From assembly GCA_910586515.1 (NCBI GenBank), contig CAJUGL010000014.1, positions 1 through 39,062 of the forward strand: a stretch of DNA of 39,062 nucleotides. Direction: 5' to 3'. Numbering within the stretch: position 1 is the first letter of the stretch; every line of letters begins with the position of its first letter. This DNA is from an uncultured Acetatifactor sp. GTDB lineage: Bacteria; Bacillota; Clostridia; Lachnospirales; Lachnospiraceae. The position numbers and the translations under genes are program-made. This document shows, piece after piece, positions 1-8,474 of the stretch. The notes below the pieces were generated by a model that was not told the DNA's origin, did no database searches, and saw only the letters and a program-made list of their open reading frames with translations.

Positions 1-75
1 TGAATACTGCCTAATGCAATCATGCGATTGAACCAGTCAGCGTTATGCAGTCTGGTTTCATGGCAAGTGAAATCG

Positions 76-1932
76 TTAAGCAGTATAAATCCCTGCGCAC
101 TCTGCCCGAAAGGAAGTCAGATCAAACACCGCCGCCTCTTCCTTTTCATCTGCCAGGGGAAGCGTGTATCCCTCGTCTTCCACTGGCGCATCCTCCCGCC
201 CGGGCCCTGTTCTGGGCGCTCCGGTGCGCAGAACAAAGCGGCCCAATGTCTCCGCCGCCGTCATAAAGCGGTACTTCTTCTCCTCCCCCTCGTTCACCTG
301 AAGCGTATAGTCATAGGCTGTGCAGTCTGCCCATATCCTGATTCTGGTCTCCTGTCCCGCCTCATAGGGACAGAGAGGAATCAGCGCGGTAGTGCGCACA
401 CAGAGCATTCCGTCCTCCCGGAAAACCAGGCGCACTGCCGTCTGCCCGGAAATATCCTGCAGTTCACAGTACAGCGTCCCGTGATCCCTCTGGCCGGGTA
501 CCACCGTAAAATCCAGCTCCAGCTGCCCTGTCTCCCGCAGCACTCTCTCCGCCTTCCCGTAATCATACCGGTCAAAATCCGTAAGCCGCAGGGAGGGAAG
601 ATCCGTCACCGTCACCGGCGCCCATTTGGGAGAATACACCGTAAAATCCCCAAAACCGTCCCTCAGTTCCCTCTCCCTTTCCTCTCCCGTAACAGGAAGC
701 GGCAGACGGGCCACCCATACATCCTCCTTGTTCACCGTATAGGCTATCCACAGGCAATCGTCAGGACGTTCCATTCCTTCCGCAATCCCGCGCATATACT
801 GGGGTCCGTAATCCTTCCAGAAGCCGCCGAAACGCATGGGCGGCACCTCCCCATGTACCAACAGCATGTCTTTATAAGCAAGGCCGTCCTCTGAGGTGGT
901 AACGCACATGGGCCATCGATGGGTAGATTCCAGCGTGGGATCATAGATCATGGCATACTTCCCGTCTCCGGTCTTCTGGGCCCAGACCTTCTGTCCGCTC
1001 ATCACCAGAGAGGGAGATACCCTCACCTTAGACCATGTCTTTCCCCCGTCATCGCTTCTGGCACAGCGGGAATGCTTCCACATGCCGATTATGCTTTCGT
1101 CGTCGATATGGTACCAGCAAAAGGCCTGGTTGGTACTGCCGTTACCGTTGTGCTTGATCTGAATCAGTTCGTCCCTGTCCCCGTTCTCTTCCGCCCACTG
1201 CTGTACGGCCAGAGCATCCGAAAGAAGCTCTTCGCAGCAGTCCGCAAAACCTTCCTCCCGGGACTCCGTGTACAGCGGGTACAGCAGCTGCTCCTTTGAC
1301 CATCCGCCCTGCCAGCAGGGTCTGATAAAGTATATCGGCCCCATGGTCTCATCCGGGTACAGCTCCCGCACCACCCGGCCTATGCCGTAATTGTCCCAGT
1401 TGGTGATCCAGGGCTTTGGGGACCAACCGTAAAATCCCAGCAGCAGCATACGGTTATTTTTCGTGCGGTAAAATCCCACACGCTGGTGTATAAAGGCATA
1501 GCTCTCCCCGGAAAAACTGTTCACATTCCCCTTGTAATCCCTGACTGTACAGGCCGGAATCCGATAGGGCGGAAATGCCTGCCGAAAATCCACCCACTGT
1601 CTGCCGTCTCTGGAAATTGCCAGAATACTCTGTCCCGCTCCGGTATGTTCGCTCACCGGATTGGTAAAATAATGCAGATAAAAGCTGCCGTTCCACCAGG
1701 CCAGATCCGCTCCGTGCTTATAGGTTCCCCCCACGCCGTCGTCCCACTCCGGATGGGTGCGGTTGGCTCGGGTCACCTGATAGCAGCCCGCTCCCTTTAC
1801 CGGAGGAAGCTGGCCGTGATGATAATCGCAGTTTGGCTGCCTGCTTCCCACATAACGGGGGAGCCGCGTTTCCTCCTCACTCCCCTCATTCCCTGAAAAT
1901 ACTGTCTCCTGCGCCTTTTTTTCTTTTTCCAT
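76..1932 (-). CDS. Sialidase-fold (BNR/Asp-box) protein, possible glycoside hydrolase
   Basis: A 618-residue protein with no signal peptide or membrane segment, so probably cytoplasmic. It shows Trp/Tyr-rich blade-like repeats and a clear Asp-box motif (S-DDGGKTWS, about residues 291-299), plus a second looser one (SRDGRQW, about 108-114). This pattern is typical of sialidase-like six-bladed beta-propellers. The last 150 residues look like a beta-sandwich, as in many carbohydrate-active enzymes. Function is inferred from fold only: it could be an exo-sialidase-like or other glycosidase acting on imported oligosaccharides, and I do not recognise the substrate. The start is supported by a GGGAGGG ribosome binding site 5-6 bases before the ATG. 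It lies 220 bp downstream of prfB and is probably transcribed separately. Confidence 0.6.
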   Translation of the reverse strand: MEKEKKAQETVFSGNEGSEEETRLPRYVGSRQPNCDYHHGQLPPVKGAGCYQVTRANRTHPEWDDGVGGTYKHGADLAWWNGSFYLHYFTNPVSEHTGAGQSILAISRDGRQWVDFRQAFPPYRIPACTVRDYKGNVNSFSGESYAFIHQRVGFYRTKNNRMLLLGFYGWSPKPWITNWDNYGIGRVVRELYPDETMGPIYFIRPCWQGGWSKEQLLYPLYTESREEGFADCCEELLSDALAVQQWAEENGDRDELIQIKHNGNGSTNQAFCWYHIDDESIIGMWKHSRCARSDDGGKTWSKVRVSPSLVMSGQKVWAQKTGDGKYAMIYDPTLESTHRWPMCVTTSEDGLAYKDMLLVHGEVPPMRFGGFWKDYGPQYMRGIAEGMERPDDCLWIAYTVNKEDVWVARLPLPVTGEERERELRDGFGDFTVYSPKWAPVTVTDLPSLRLTDFDRYDYGKAERVLRETGQLELDFTVVPGQRDHGTLYCELQDISGQTAVRLVFREDGMLCVRTTALIPLCPYEAGQETRIRIWADCTAYDYTLQVNEGEEKKYRFMTAAETLGRFVLRTGAPRTGPGREDAPVEDEGYTLPLADEKEEAAVFDLTSFRAECAGIYTA

Positions 1933-2113
1933 TGTACCCTCCCTGCCTGTGGCTCACAGGCCTGTACGGCAGACCATGTCCTCTGCCGATGCGCATGCCC
2001 GGCACCGCTGCCCTCAGGAACAAAACAACCGATACAACGCCCTGACAGCTGCCCATCTGAAAGGCAGAATCCTTGCGAAAAATGCCATGTGACAGCTGAA
2101 CAAATCAATGAAC

Positions 2114-2141
2114 GTTATATCGGTTTTCCTGTATGCCTCAA
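2114..2141 (-). promoter_or_regulatory. Possible weak promoter for the sialidase-fold gene
   Basis: On the minus strand a TTGAGG -35 (2141-2136) and a TATAAC -10 (2119-2114) are separated by 16 bases. They lie just after the prfB stop and about 180 bases before the ATG at 1932. The hexamers are only partial matches and the leader would be long. The leader also contains the short palindrome CCTGTG-gct-CACAGG (about 1950-1964), close to the ribosome binding site. No convincing terminator separates this region from prfB. Confidence 0.3.
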
Positions 2142-2152
2142 TTCTCAGTATA

Positions 2153-3275
2153 CTACTCTGTCTCGTTTCGGGACAAATTAATCCATTTCAGATAACCGTT
2201 GATAAAGGGATCCAACGCCCCGTCCAACACGGCATCCGCATTTCCCGTCTCCACATCCGTCCGCAGATCCTTTACCAGTTTGTAGGGCTGCAGCACATAG
2301 GAACGAATCTGATTGCCCCATCCGATGTCCTTCACCTCACCCCGGATATCGGAGAGCTTTTCCACATTGGCCTCCTGCTTCAGCAGATACAGCTTGGCCT
2401 TCAGCATCTGCATGGCCTTGTCCTTATTCTGGAACTGGCTCCTCTCGTTCTGGCACTGTACCACTGTCCCTGTGGGAATGTGGGTGATACGGATGGCGGA
2501 AGAAGTCTTATTAATGTGCTGACCGCCTGCGCCGCTGCTTCGATAGGTATCAATCCGCAGATCCTTCTCATCGATCTCCACATCCAGCTCCTCTTCTATA
2601 TCCGGCATCACATCCAGGGACACAAAGGAAGTCTGCCTCTTCCCCTGGGCATTAAACGGTGAAATCCGCACCAGCCTGTGAACGCCCTTCTCGGATTTCA
2701 GGTAGCCGTAGGCATTGGTTCCGTTGACTTGGAAAGTCACTGACTTAATCCCCGCCTCGTCCCCGTCCAGGAAGTCCAGTACCTCAACGGAAAAGCCTTT
2801 GCGCTCCGCCCATCTGGTGTACATCCGGTACAGCATGCCGCACCAGTCACAGCTTTCCGTGCCTCCTGCCCCGGCATTCAGCTTCAGAATGGCGTCATTT
2901 TTGTCGTATTCCCCGGAAAGCAGAGTATCCAGCCGCAATGCCTCGAATTCGCCGATAAACTCGTCCAGTTCCGCCCGGATATCCGGAATCAGAGAAGCGT
3001 CGTTCTCCTCATAGCCCATCTCAATGAGGGTAAGAATATCCTCATACTGACCGGAAAGCTTGCTGCAGCCCTCCACGATATCCTTCAGGGACTTCAGTTC
3101 CTTCATCTTCTCATTGGAGCGTTCCGGCTCGTCCCAAAAATCAGGCGCCTCCATCTCCCGCTCCAGTTCTTCTATCCTTTTCGCCTTGTCTGCAGGGTTA
3201 AAGTGAATCCCTCACTTCCGCTAATGGAGTTTCGTATGACAATAATTCCGTCTTCATCTGATCTAATTCTACCAC
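2153..3275 (-). CDS. prfB: Peptide chain release factor 2, expressed through a programmed +1 frameshift
   Basis: RF2 reads UGA and UAA stop codons and triggers release of the finished peptide. The main frame from 3154 gives 333 residues with the GGQ catalytic motif (SSGAGGQHINKT) and the class I release factor core. An ATG start at 3154 would miss the N-terminal helix. The true start is a GTG at 3275, preceded by AAGGTG with 7 bases of spacing. From there 25 codons read VVELDQMKTELL... to AGG GAT TCA CTT, then an in-frame TAA at codon 26 (3200-3198). A +1 shift on CTT continues as NPADKAKRIEELER into the main frame. The slip codon, the upstream AGG and the codon-26 position all match the classical autoregulatory site, but the stop is UAA rather than UGA. 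The gene follows secA by 61 bp, the usual order in Firmicutes, and probably forms an operon with it. Confidence 0.95.
3198..3208 (-). promoter_or_regulatory. prfB programmed +1 frameshift site (CTT TAA C)
   Basis: On the minus strand the slippery CTT (3203-3201) is followed by the zero-frame stop TAA (3200-3198) and then C. The purine-rich GTGAGGG just upstream can serve as the internal Shine-Dalgarno-like stimulator. In most known prfB sites the stop is UGA, so that low RF2 favours frameshifting. With UAA, RF1 can also terminate here, so the feedback should depend on both release factors. Confidence 0.88.
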
Positions 3276-3336
3276 TTAACGTCACCTTCTTTCTTTATGA
3301 TTATGATCGGAGCCAGATTCTCCCTCTGACAAATAT

Positions 3337-5904
3337 CTAAGCCTTCCGCCCGCAGCACTGCTTATATTTCTTTCCGCTTCCGCAGGGGCAGGGATCGTTG
3401 GGGTAAACCTTCTCGTTGCTGCGCTTGGCCGGCGCTTTTGCCAGGGAATCGTCCTTATTGGTACCTGTCACCTTGGCCACCTGCTCCCGCTCCACCTTCT
3501 GTTCCACCTTGATATGGAACAGCAGACGAACCGTCTCCTCCTTGATGTTCTGGGTCATCTCGTCGAACATATTGTAGCCGCTCATCTTGTATTCAACCAG
3601 AGGATCCCTCTGTCCGTAAGCCTGAAGGCCGATGCCCTGCCGCAGCTGCTCCATATCGTCGATATGATCCATCCATTTCCGGTCGATTACCTTCAGCAGA
3701 ATCACGCGCTCCAGCTCCCGGATTGCTTCCGCATTGGGGAATTCCGCTTCCTTACTCTCGTAAAGCTTGACCGCCTCCTCCTTAAGCTGCTGCTTCAGGC
3801 TGTTCTTCTTAGGCTTTGCCACCCGCTCTGCATTGACAGGTTCCAGGGGAATGGTAGGAATCAGCAGGGTATTCAGCTCATTAAAGTTCCACTCGTCCAC
3901 CTCCGCGTCCTCATTGATGCTGATATCCACACAATTTTCCGTAATATCGGTTATCATCTTATAGATAAAATCCCGCATACTTTCGCCGTTCAGCACCCTC
4001 AGCCGCTCTTCATAGATGATCTCTCTCTGCTCGCTCATCACCCTGTCATACTCCAGCAGGTTCTTACGAATACCGAAGTTATTATTCTCTATCTTCTTCT
4101 GGGCGGACTCAATGGCATTGGTGAGCATTTTATGCTCTATCTCCTGTCCCTCAGGCACACGCATGGCATTAAACATACCGATAAGCCTCTCCGTGCCGAA
4201 CAGCCGCATCAAATCATCCTCCAGTGAGATATAAAATTTCGACTCGCCCGGATCTCCCTGACGTCCGGAACGCCCTCTCAGCTGATTGTCAATACGTCTG
4301 GACTCATGACGCTCCGTACCGATGATTTTCAGCCCTCCTGCCGCTCTGGACTCTTCATCCAGCTTGATATCCGTACCGCGGCCCGCCATGTTGGTGGCAA
4401 TGGTCACCGCTCCATGCAGGCCCGCATCCGCCACGATCTCCGCTTCCATCTCATGAAATTTCGCATTCAGCACCTTATGCCTGATGCCTCTCCTGGTCAG
4501 CATCTTGCTCAGCTCCTCACTGGCCTCAATGGTAATAGTACCCACCAGTACAGGCTGTCCCTTCTCATGAGCCTCCTCCACCGCGTCCACGATTGCGCTC
4601 AGCTTCTCTGCCTTTGTCTTGTATACGGCATCCTGCTGGTCATTTCGAACCACAGGCTTGTTGGTTGGCACTTCCACCACATCCATGCCGTAGATCTCCC
4701 GAAATTCCTTCTCCTCCGTGAGAGCCGTACCGGTGGCGCCGCATTTCTTTTGGAACAGATTAAAGAAATTCTGGAAAGTGATGGTGGCCAGGGTCTTGCT
4801 CTCCCTTTTCACCTTCACATGCTCTTTCGCCTCGATGGCCTGATGAAGACCGTCGGAATACCGGCGTCCCGGCATAATGCGCCCGGTAAACTGATCCACA
4901 ATCAATACCTGATCGTCCTTCACCACATAATCCTGATCTCGGAACATCAGATTGTGCGCCCGCAGGGCCAGAACAATATTGTGCTGAATCTCCAGGTTCT
5001 CCGGGTCCGCATAGTTCTGGATATGGAAAAATTCCTCAACCTTCTTCACGCCGGCCTCGGTCAGATTGATCACCTTATCCTTCTCATTGACGATAAAGTC
5101 ACCCGTCTCCTCCTGAACCACTCCCATAATGGCATCCATCTTGGTCAGTTCCTGCATGTCCTCGCCCCTGTGCATGCGCCGCGCCAGCAAATCGCACATC
5201 TCATAGAGGGCAGTGGATTTCCCGCTCTGCCCCGAGATAATCAGCGGCGTTCTGGCCTCGTCAATCAGCACGGAGTCTATCTCGTCGATTATACAGAAAT
5301 GCAGCCCCCGCAGCACCAGCTGTTCCTTGTAAACCACCATATTATCCCTAAGATAGTCAAATCCCAGCTCATTGTTGGTCACATAGGTGATATCACACTG
5401 ATAGGCCTTCTGCCGTTCCTCGCTGTTCATACTGTTGAGCACCATGCCCACGGTAAGTCCAAGGAATTCATGTACCTGTCCCATCCACTCCGCATCACGC
5501 TTTACCAGGTAATCGTTGACCGTCACCACATGAACGCCCTTGCCCTCCAGGGCATTGAGGTATGCCGGCAAAAGGAAGGTCTGTGTCTTGCCTTCACCGG
5601 TGCGCAGCTCCGCGATGCGCCCCTGATGCATAATGATGCCGCCGATGAGCTGCACCCGGTAGTGCTCGGTCTTCAGAACCCTTGCCGTGGCCTCCCGCAC
5701 GGTAGCATAGGCCTCGGGAAGCAGGTCGTCCAGCGTCTCCCCCTCTTCCAGCCGCTTTTTATATTCGGCAGTTTTATTCTTAAGCTCCTCGTCGGAAAGA
5801 GCCTGCATCTGTGTACGCAGACTTTCTATCTTGTCCAACAGAGGCTCTATCCGCTTCAGCTCTCTCTCACTGTGTGTGCCAAACACTTTATCGATTATCT
5901 TCAC
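3337..5904 (-). CDS. secA: Preprotein translocase ATPase SecA
   Basis: This is the motor of the Sec pathway: it drives unfolded preproteins through SecYEG using ATP. At 855 residues it is standard length. Visible parts are the nucleotide-binding motif RTGEGKT (about residue 102), the DEAD-type IDEIDSVLIDEARTPL, the preprotein cross-linking region, NBD2 with TNMAGRGTDI and QLRGRSGRQGDPG, and the C-terminal zinc-binding CPCGSGKKYKQCC that contacts SecB-like factors or ribosomes. The start codon is GTG (5904-5902), preceded by GGAG. A good sigma-A-type promoter lies 46-75 bases upstream. prfB follows in the same direction with no terminator between them. Confidence 0.97.
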   Translation of the reverse strand: MKIIDKVFGTHSERELKRIEPLLDKIESLRTQMQALSDEELKNKTAEYKKRLEEGETLDDLLPEAYATVREATARVLKTEHYRVQLIGGIIMHQGRIAELRTGEGKTQTFLLPAYLNALEGKGVHVVTVNDYLVKRDAEWMGQVHEFLGLTVGMVLNSMNSEERQKAYQCDITYVTNNELGFDYLRDNMVVYKEQLVLRGLHFCIIDEIDSVLIDEARTPLIISGQSGKSTALYEMCDLLARRMHRGEDMQELTKMDAIMGVVQEETGDFIVNEKDKVINLTEAGVKKVEEFFHIQNYADPENLEIQHNIVLALRAHNLMFRDQDYVVKDDQVLIVDQFTGRIMPGRRYSDGLHQAIEAKEHVKVKRESKTLATITFQNFFNLFQKKCGATGTALTEEKEFREIYGMDVVEVPTNKPVVRNDQQDAVYKTKAEKLSAIVDAVEEAHEKGQPVLVGTITIEASEELSKMLTRRGIRHKVLNAKFHEMEAEIVADAGLHGAVTIATNMAGRGTDIKLDEESRAAGGLKIIGTERHESRRIDNQLRGRSGRQGDPGESKFYISLEDDLMRLFGTERLIGMFNAMRVPEGQEIEHKMLTNAIESAQKKIENNNFGIRKNLLEYDRVMSEQREIIYEERLRVLNGESMRDFIYKMITDITENCVDISINEDAEVDEWNFNELNTLLIPTIPLEPVNAERVAKPKKNSLKQQLKEEAVKLYESKEAEFPNAEAIRELERVILLKVIDRKWMDHIDDMEQLRQGIGLQAYGQRDPLVEYKMSGYNMFDEMTQNIKEETVRLLFHIKVEQKVEREQVAKVTGTNKDDSLAKAPAKRSNEKVYPNDPCPCGSGKKYKQCCGRKA

Positions 5905-5949
5905 GATTCTCCATACCTTTCTATGATCAATCTATCAAACCTAACCTGT

Positions 5950-5978
5950 ATTGTAACAGATTTATTCCGGAGATTCAA
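5950..5978 (-). promoter_or_regulatory. Sigma-A-type promoter of secA-prfB
   Basis: On the minus strand a TTGAAT -35 (5978-5973) and a TACAAT -10 (5955-5950) are separated by exactly 17 bases. The leader to the secA GTG is about 40 bases. Both hexamers match consensus at most positions and the placement is right. Confidence 0.75.
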
Positions 5979-6018
5979 CACTAAGCCGCTAAAATCTATG
6001 CAGATATGATACTTTTTG

Positions 6019-6158
6019 GCAACAGTTCAGACAGCCCCTCCCGCGAAGTCAAAATTGCGCTCTATGCAATTTTGCGAGAGTTGCGGGCGCCAAAACGCAT
6101 TCTTTTCGCGTTTTGTGTGCATTCTCGTAACAGTTCAGCGCCCTGTCTGAACTGTTAC
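6019..6158 (+). mobile_element. 140-bp palindromic MITE-like element (copy A) with 8-bp flanking repeats
   Basis: The element begins GCAACAGTTCAGACAG and ends CTGTCTGAACTGTTAC, so its ends are inverted repeats. The 8-mer ACTTTTTG flanks it at 6011-6018 and 6159-6166, consistent with target duplication. Inside are two perfect hairpins: AAAATTGC/GCAATTTT (6051-6073) and CAAAACGC/GCGTTTTG (6091-6115). The last 32 bases (6127-6158) form a separate perfect 12-bp-stem palindrome, identical to copy C at 36607. There is no ORF of note. It lies with copy B in the 329-bp gene-free stretch between the permease and secA. Confidence 0.7.
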
Positions 6159-6166
6159 ACTTTTTG

Positions 6167-6225
6167 GCAACAGTTCAGACAGCCCCTCCCGCGAAGTCAA
6201 AATTGCGCTCTGTCTGAACTGTTAC
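6167..6225 (+). mobile_element. 59-bp shortened copy (B) of the palindromic element
   Basis: The first 45 bases repeat those of copy A exactly and the last 15 repeat its end, so it is copy A with the middle deleted. The probable deletion joints, GCGCTC and GCGCCC, share short homology. The ends GCAACAGTTCAGACAG and CTGTCTGAACTGTTAC form a long stem. ACTTTTTG flanks it at 6159-6166 and again at 6226-6233, directly touching the permease stop codon at 6234-6236. With copy A this gives a 53-base direct repeat at 6011-6063 and 6159-6211. Confidence 0.7.
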
Positions 6226-6233
6226 ACTTTTTG

Positions 6234-8474
6234 TTATTCACCGAACCTCAATATATATTTCTCCGGCAGCGCCCCCAGGGGAATAAAGCCTTCCCATGTC
6301 CTGCCGTCAGCGCCCAGGAGGCTGACCCGGGTAAACTGCTTTCCGAAAATTCCCCCGGACCGCCAGGCAGAACTTCCGAAGCACAAAAGCCCGAACACTT
6401 CCTCCATCTCTCCTGGGTCCGTAATATATACATCGCACACTTCTTCACCCGCCTTTGGATCCCGGATGGAAACCGCTTCCGCCGTTTCCTGACCGAAACC
6501 TGAAGCATGAGACTCCTGTTCCGTGAAATCGTCCTGCGTTTCCAGGCTTTTCTGTTCCGCCGCTTCCAAAACCCCGTACTGTTCTCTGGCCGCAGCCACC
6601 CGCTCCCCGGGGGTCATGCCTTCGCAATAATACCCAAAGGGAAGCACAATGGATTCCACCATCATCTCCTCCAGTCCGAACTCCCGGTAACCGGCCTCCT
6701 CAATAGCCTTCCTTGTATTGTCCATATAATCATAGATGCCTATGGTGATATCCTCGTCCCGCTCTCTGCCCTCCATTCGGAAACGCACAACAATCGCCGC
6801 ATCTCCCAACCGCTTTCCCTGCTGGGCAAGCACTGCCTCCCGGTTCTCCAGCACATCCTGATTATATGCCCTGATCATGGCCCGGACCTCCGGCCCGTCC
6901 GTTTTCAGATACTGCGGACCGGTTCCCAGGTCCAGCGAAAAGCTCCGCAATTCCCCTATCTCCTCTTCCTCTATCAGATAGGCGTATCTCATATACTCCT
7001 CACTGGTAAAAAGGGGCCAGGCCAGGTCCCTGTCCTCCTCCAGCATCCAGTACTCCCGGTAATAGCTCCTGCCGCTGTCCAGAGTGACCTTAACCGTCAC
7101 CCCCTCCCGCTCTCCCTCCCATATCTCCGTCCTCTCATGCTCCGTCATGCGCTCCAGAAAAGCATACAGGGCGTCCCGGTCCTGATAACACATTTCTTCC
7201 GCAGGACTTTTGTCCGAAAAACCACCGTAAAAAGAACGGTTTGCCAGGTAGGTGTCCAAGACGGAGACAGAGACGATTTTCTCCCTGTCCGGCAGATAGG
7301 CGTCATAACCGAACCAGTCTCCGTAAAAGGCAAAACAAATCAGCAGCGCTGCAGCCACGGTCCCCGCCATCTGCGCTTTATGAGAGAAAAATGCCTTGAA
7401 ATCCATCTGGAACATGATATCCAGAACCCCGTACACGCCCACTGCCCCAAGCACAGCCCCGAAAATATTCCAGCCAAGGGCAGCTCCGGAGACCGTCAGC
7501 AGCGCCGCAAAAAATCCCCAGCCGCACATCCCTGCAGCAATTCCTGTCAGCGCCCGGAACACTGCGGCCACCTTTCTGCTCCAGATCCCCTGCTCCGCAG
7601 CCTCGGAAGCCCGTCTCGGGTACAGCTGCCAGGCTGCAGCGCCAACCAGGGCAGTCTGAATCACCATGATCAGGATATATCTCCCTTCCCCTTTGACCAC
7701 AATTCCCTCCTGCACATCCATCCACAGGGCAATCAGCCAAGGCCCGGCAAACAGCGGGGAAAGTCCCGCCGCAGGCTCCATAATCATGGCAGACGCATAA
7801 AAAGTGCTCAGATAAGCAGTACTGAATGCAACCCACAGCCCATAGAGGCCGATGGGGCCAAAGCCCAGAACCATCATGGAAAACAGTGTGTTCAGCATAT
7901 TGCCGCAGAGCATTACCGAAAGCAGCGCCGCATGATACACCTGCAGATAGACCAAAATCAGTACGGCCACAGTCAGAAGCAACTCCCCGGCAAGTTCCGG
8001 AATCCTTCCGACTGCGCCCAGCTGCCCGAACAGACTGCAGGCCAACAGAAACATGGCCAGAACATTCACCAGAAAAGGAATAATCCAGATCAAAAATCCT
8101 TCCAAATACCTGACTCCGTACAGAGTGTTCCTCTTTATGGGCAGACTGTGGTAAGTATCCGTCATCTTCCTGTTATGCACATGACGCAAAACCGACAGTC
8201 CTGTCATCACCGCCACAGCCATGGCCACCATCCCGCCTCCCACAGTCAGGTACCGTACAAAAAACATCACTGCCTCATTCAAAAATTCCTGAAGATCATT
8301 CTCTCCCCAGGACAGGACTGCCTCCACACCGCCCCGTCTCAGAGCCTCGCTGCGCCAGACCATCCATCCCACAGGCAGGACCAGAAAATTCCCCAGAAAG
8401 GAAATGGCTGCTGTCCAGAGCTTATGCCGCAGATCCTCCCCCATGGCCCTAAAAAATAAGTTCCTTGATGTCAT
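6234..8474 (-). CDS. ABC transporter permease of a YtrA-linked operon
   Basis: A 746-residue membrane protein. The first 420 residues hold about ten hydrophobic segments with the look of an ABC-2/YtrC-D-type exporter permease. The remaining 320 residues are mostly soluble, with several acidic patches, ending in an EKYILRFGE tail; this part resembles the extracytoplasmic domain seen in GntR-linked permeases of Clostridia (DUF6449-like, from memory). The start ATG at 8474 overlaps the end of the ATPase gene by 26 bases and has GGAGG about 9 bases upstream. It is the third gene of the ytrA-ATPase-permease operon, whose homologues in Bacillus respond to cell-wall antibiotics. The substrate is unknown; export or sensing of envelope-active compounds is the usual guess. 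Confidence 0.75.
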   Translation of the reverse strand: MTSRNLFFRAMGEDLRHKLWTAAISFLGNFLVLPVGWMVWRSEALRRGGVEAVLSWGENDLQEFLNEAVMFFVRYLTVGGGMVAMAVAVMTGLSVLRHVHNRKMTDTYHSLPIKRNTLYGVRYLEGFLIWIIPFLVNVLAMFLLACSLFGQLGAVGRIPELAGELLLTVAVLILVYLQVYHAALLSVMLCGNMLNTLFSMMVLGFGPIGLYGLWVAFSTAYLSTFYASAMIMEPAAGLSPLFAGPWLIALWMDVQEGIVVKGEGRYILIMVIQTALVGAAAWQLYPRRASEAAEQGIWSRKVAAVFRALTGIAAGMCGWGFFAALLTVSGAALGWNIFGAVLGAVGVYGVLDIMFQMDFKAFFSHKAQMAGTVAAALLICFAFYGDWFGYDAYLPDREKIVSVSVLDTYLANRSFYGGFSDKSPAEEMCYQDRDALYAFLERMTEHERTEIWEGEREGVTVKVTLDSGRSYYREYWMLEEDRDLAWPLFTSEEYMRYAYLIEEEEIGELRSFSLDLGTGPQYLKTDGPEVRAMIRAYNQDVLENREAVLAQQGKRLGDAAIVVRFRMEGRERDEDITIGIYDYMDNTRKAIEEAGYREFGLEEMMVESIVLPFGYYCEGMTPGERVAAAREQYGVLEAAEQKSLETQDDFTEQESHASGFGQETAEAVSIRDPKAGEEVCDVYITDPGEMEEVFGLLCFGSSAWRSGGIFGKQFTRVSLLGADGRTWEGFIPLGALPEKYILRFGE

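Noticed and set aside
1..75. Hairpin GAACCAG/CTGGTTTC near the window start as a terminator of the first gene
   Set aside because: Short stem and no T-run on the minus strand; the context is cut off by the window edge.
4306..6009. 567-codon plus-strand ORF opposite secA
   Set aside because: It lies antisense to an unmistakable secA; the translation is His/Leu/Gln-rich with no recognisable motif, a shadow of the codon use of the real gene.
6019..6225. Palindromic elements read as ordinary Rho-independent terminators for the upstream minus-strand permease
   Set aside because: On the minus strand no T-run follows the stems; the T-rich ACTTTTTG is on the plus strand and behaves as a flanking repeat.
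6507..8459. 650-codon plus-strand ORF opposite the permease
   Set aside because: Antisense shadow: low-complexity His/Pro/Gln-rich translation, no ribosome site pattern, and the minus frame has a coherent membrane protein.
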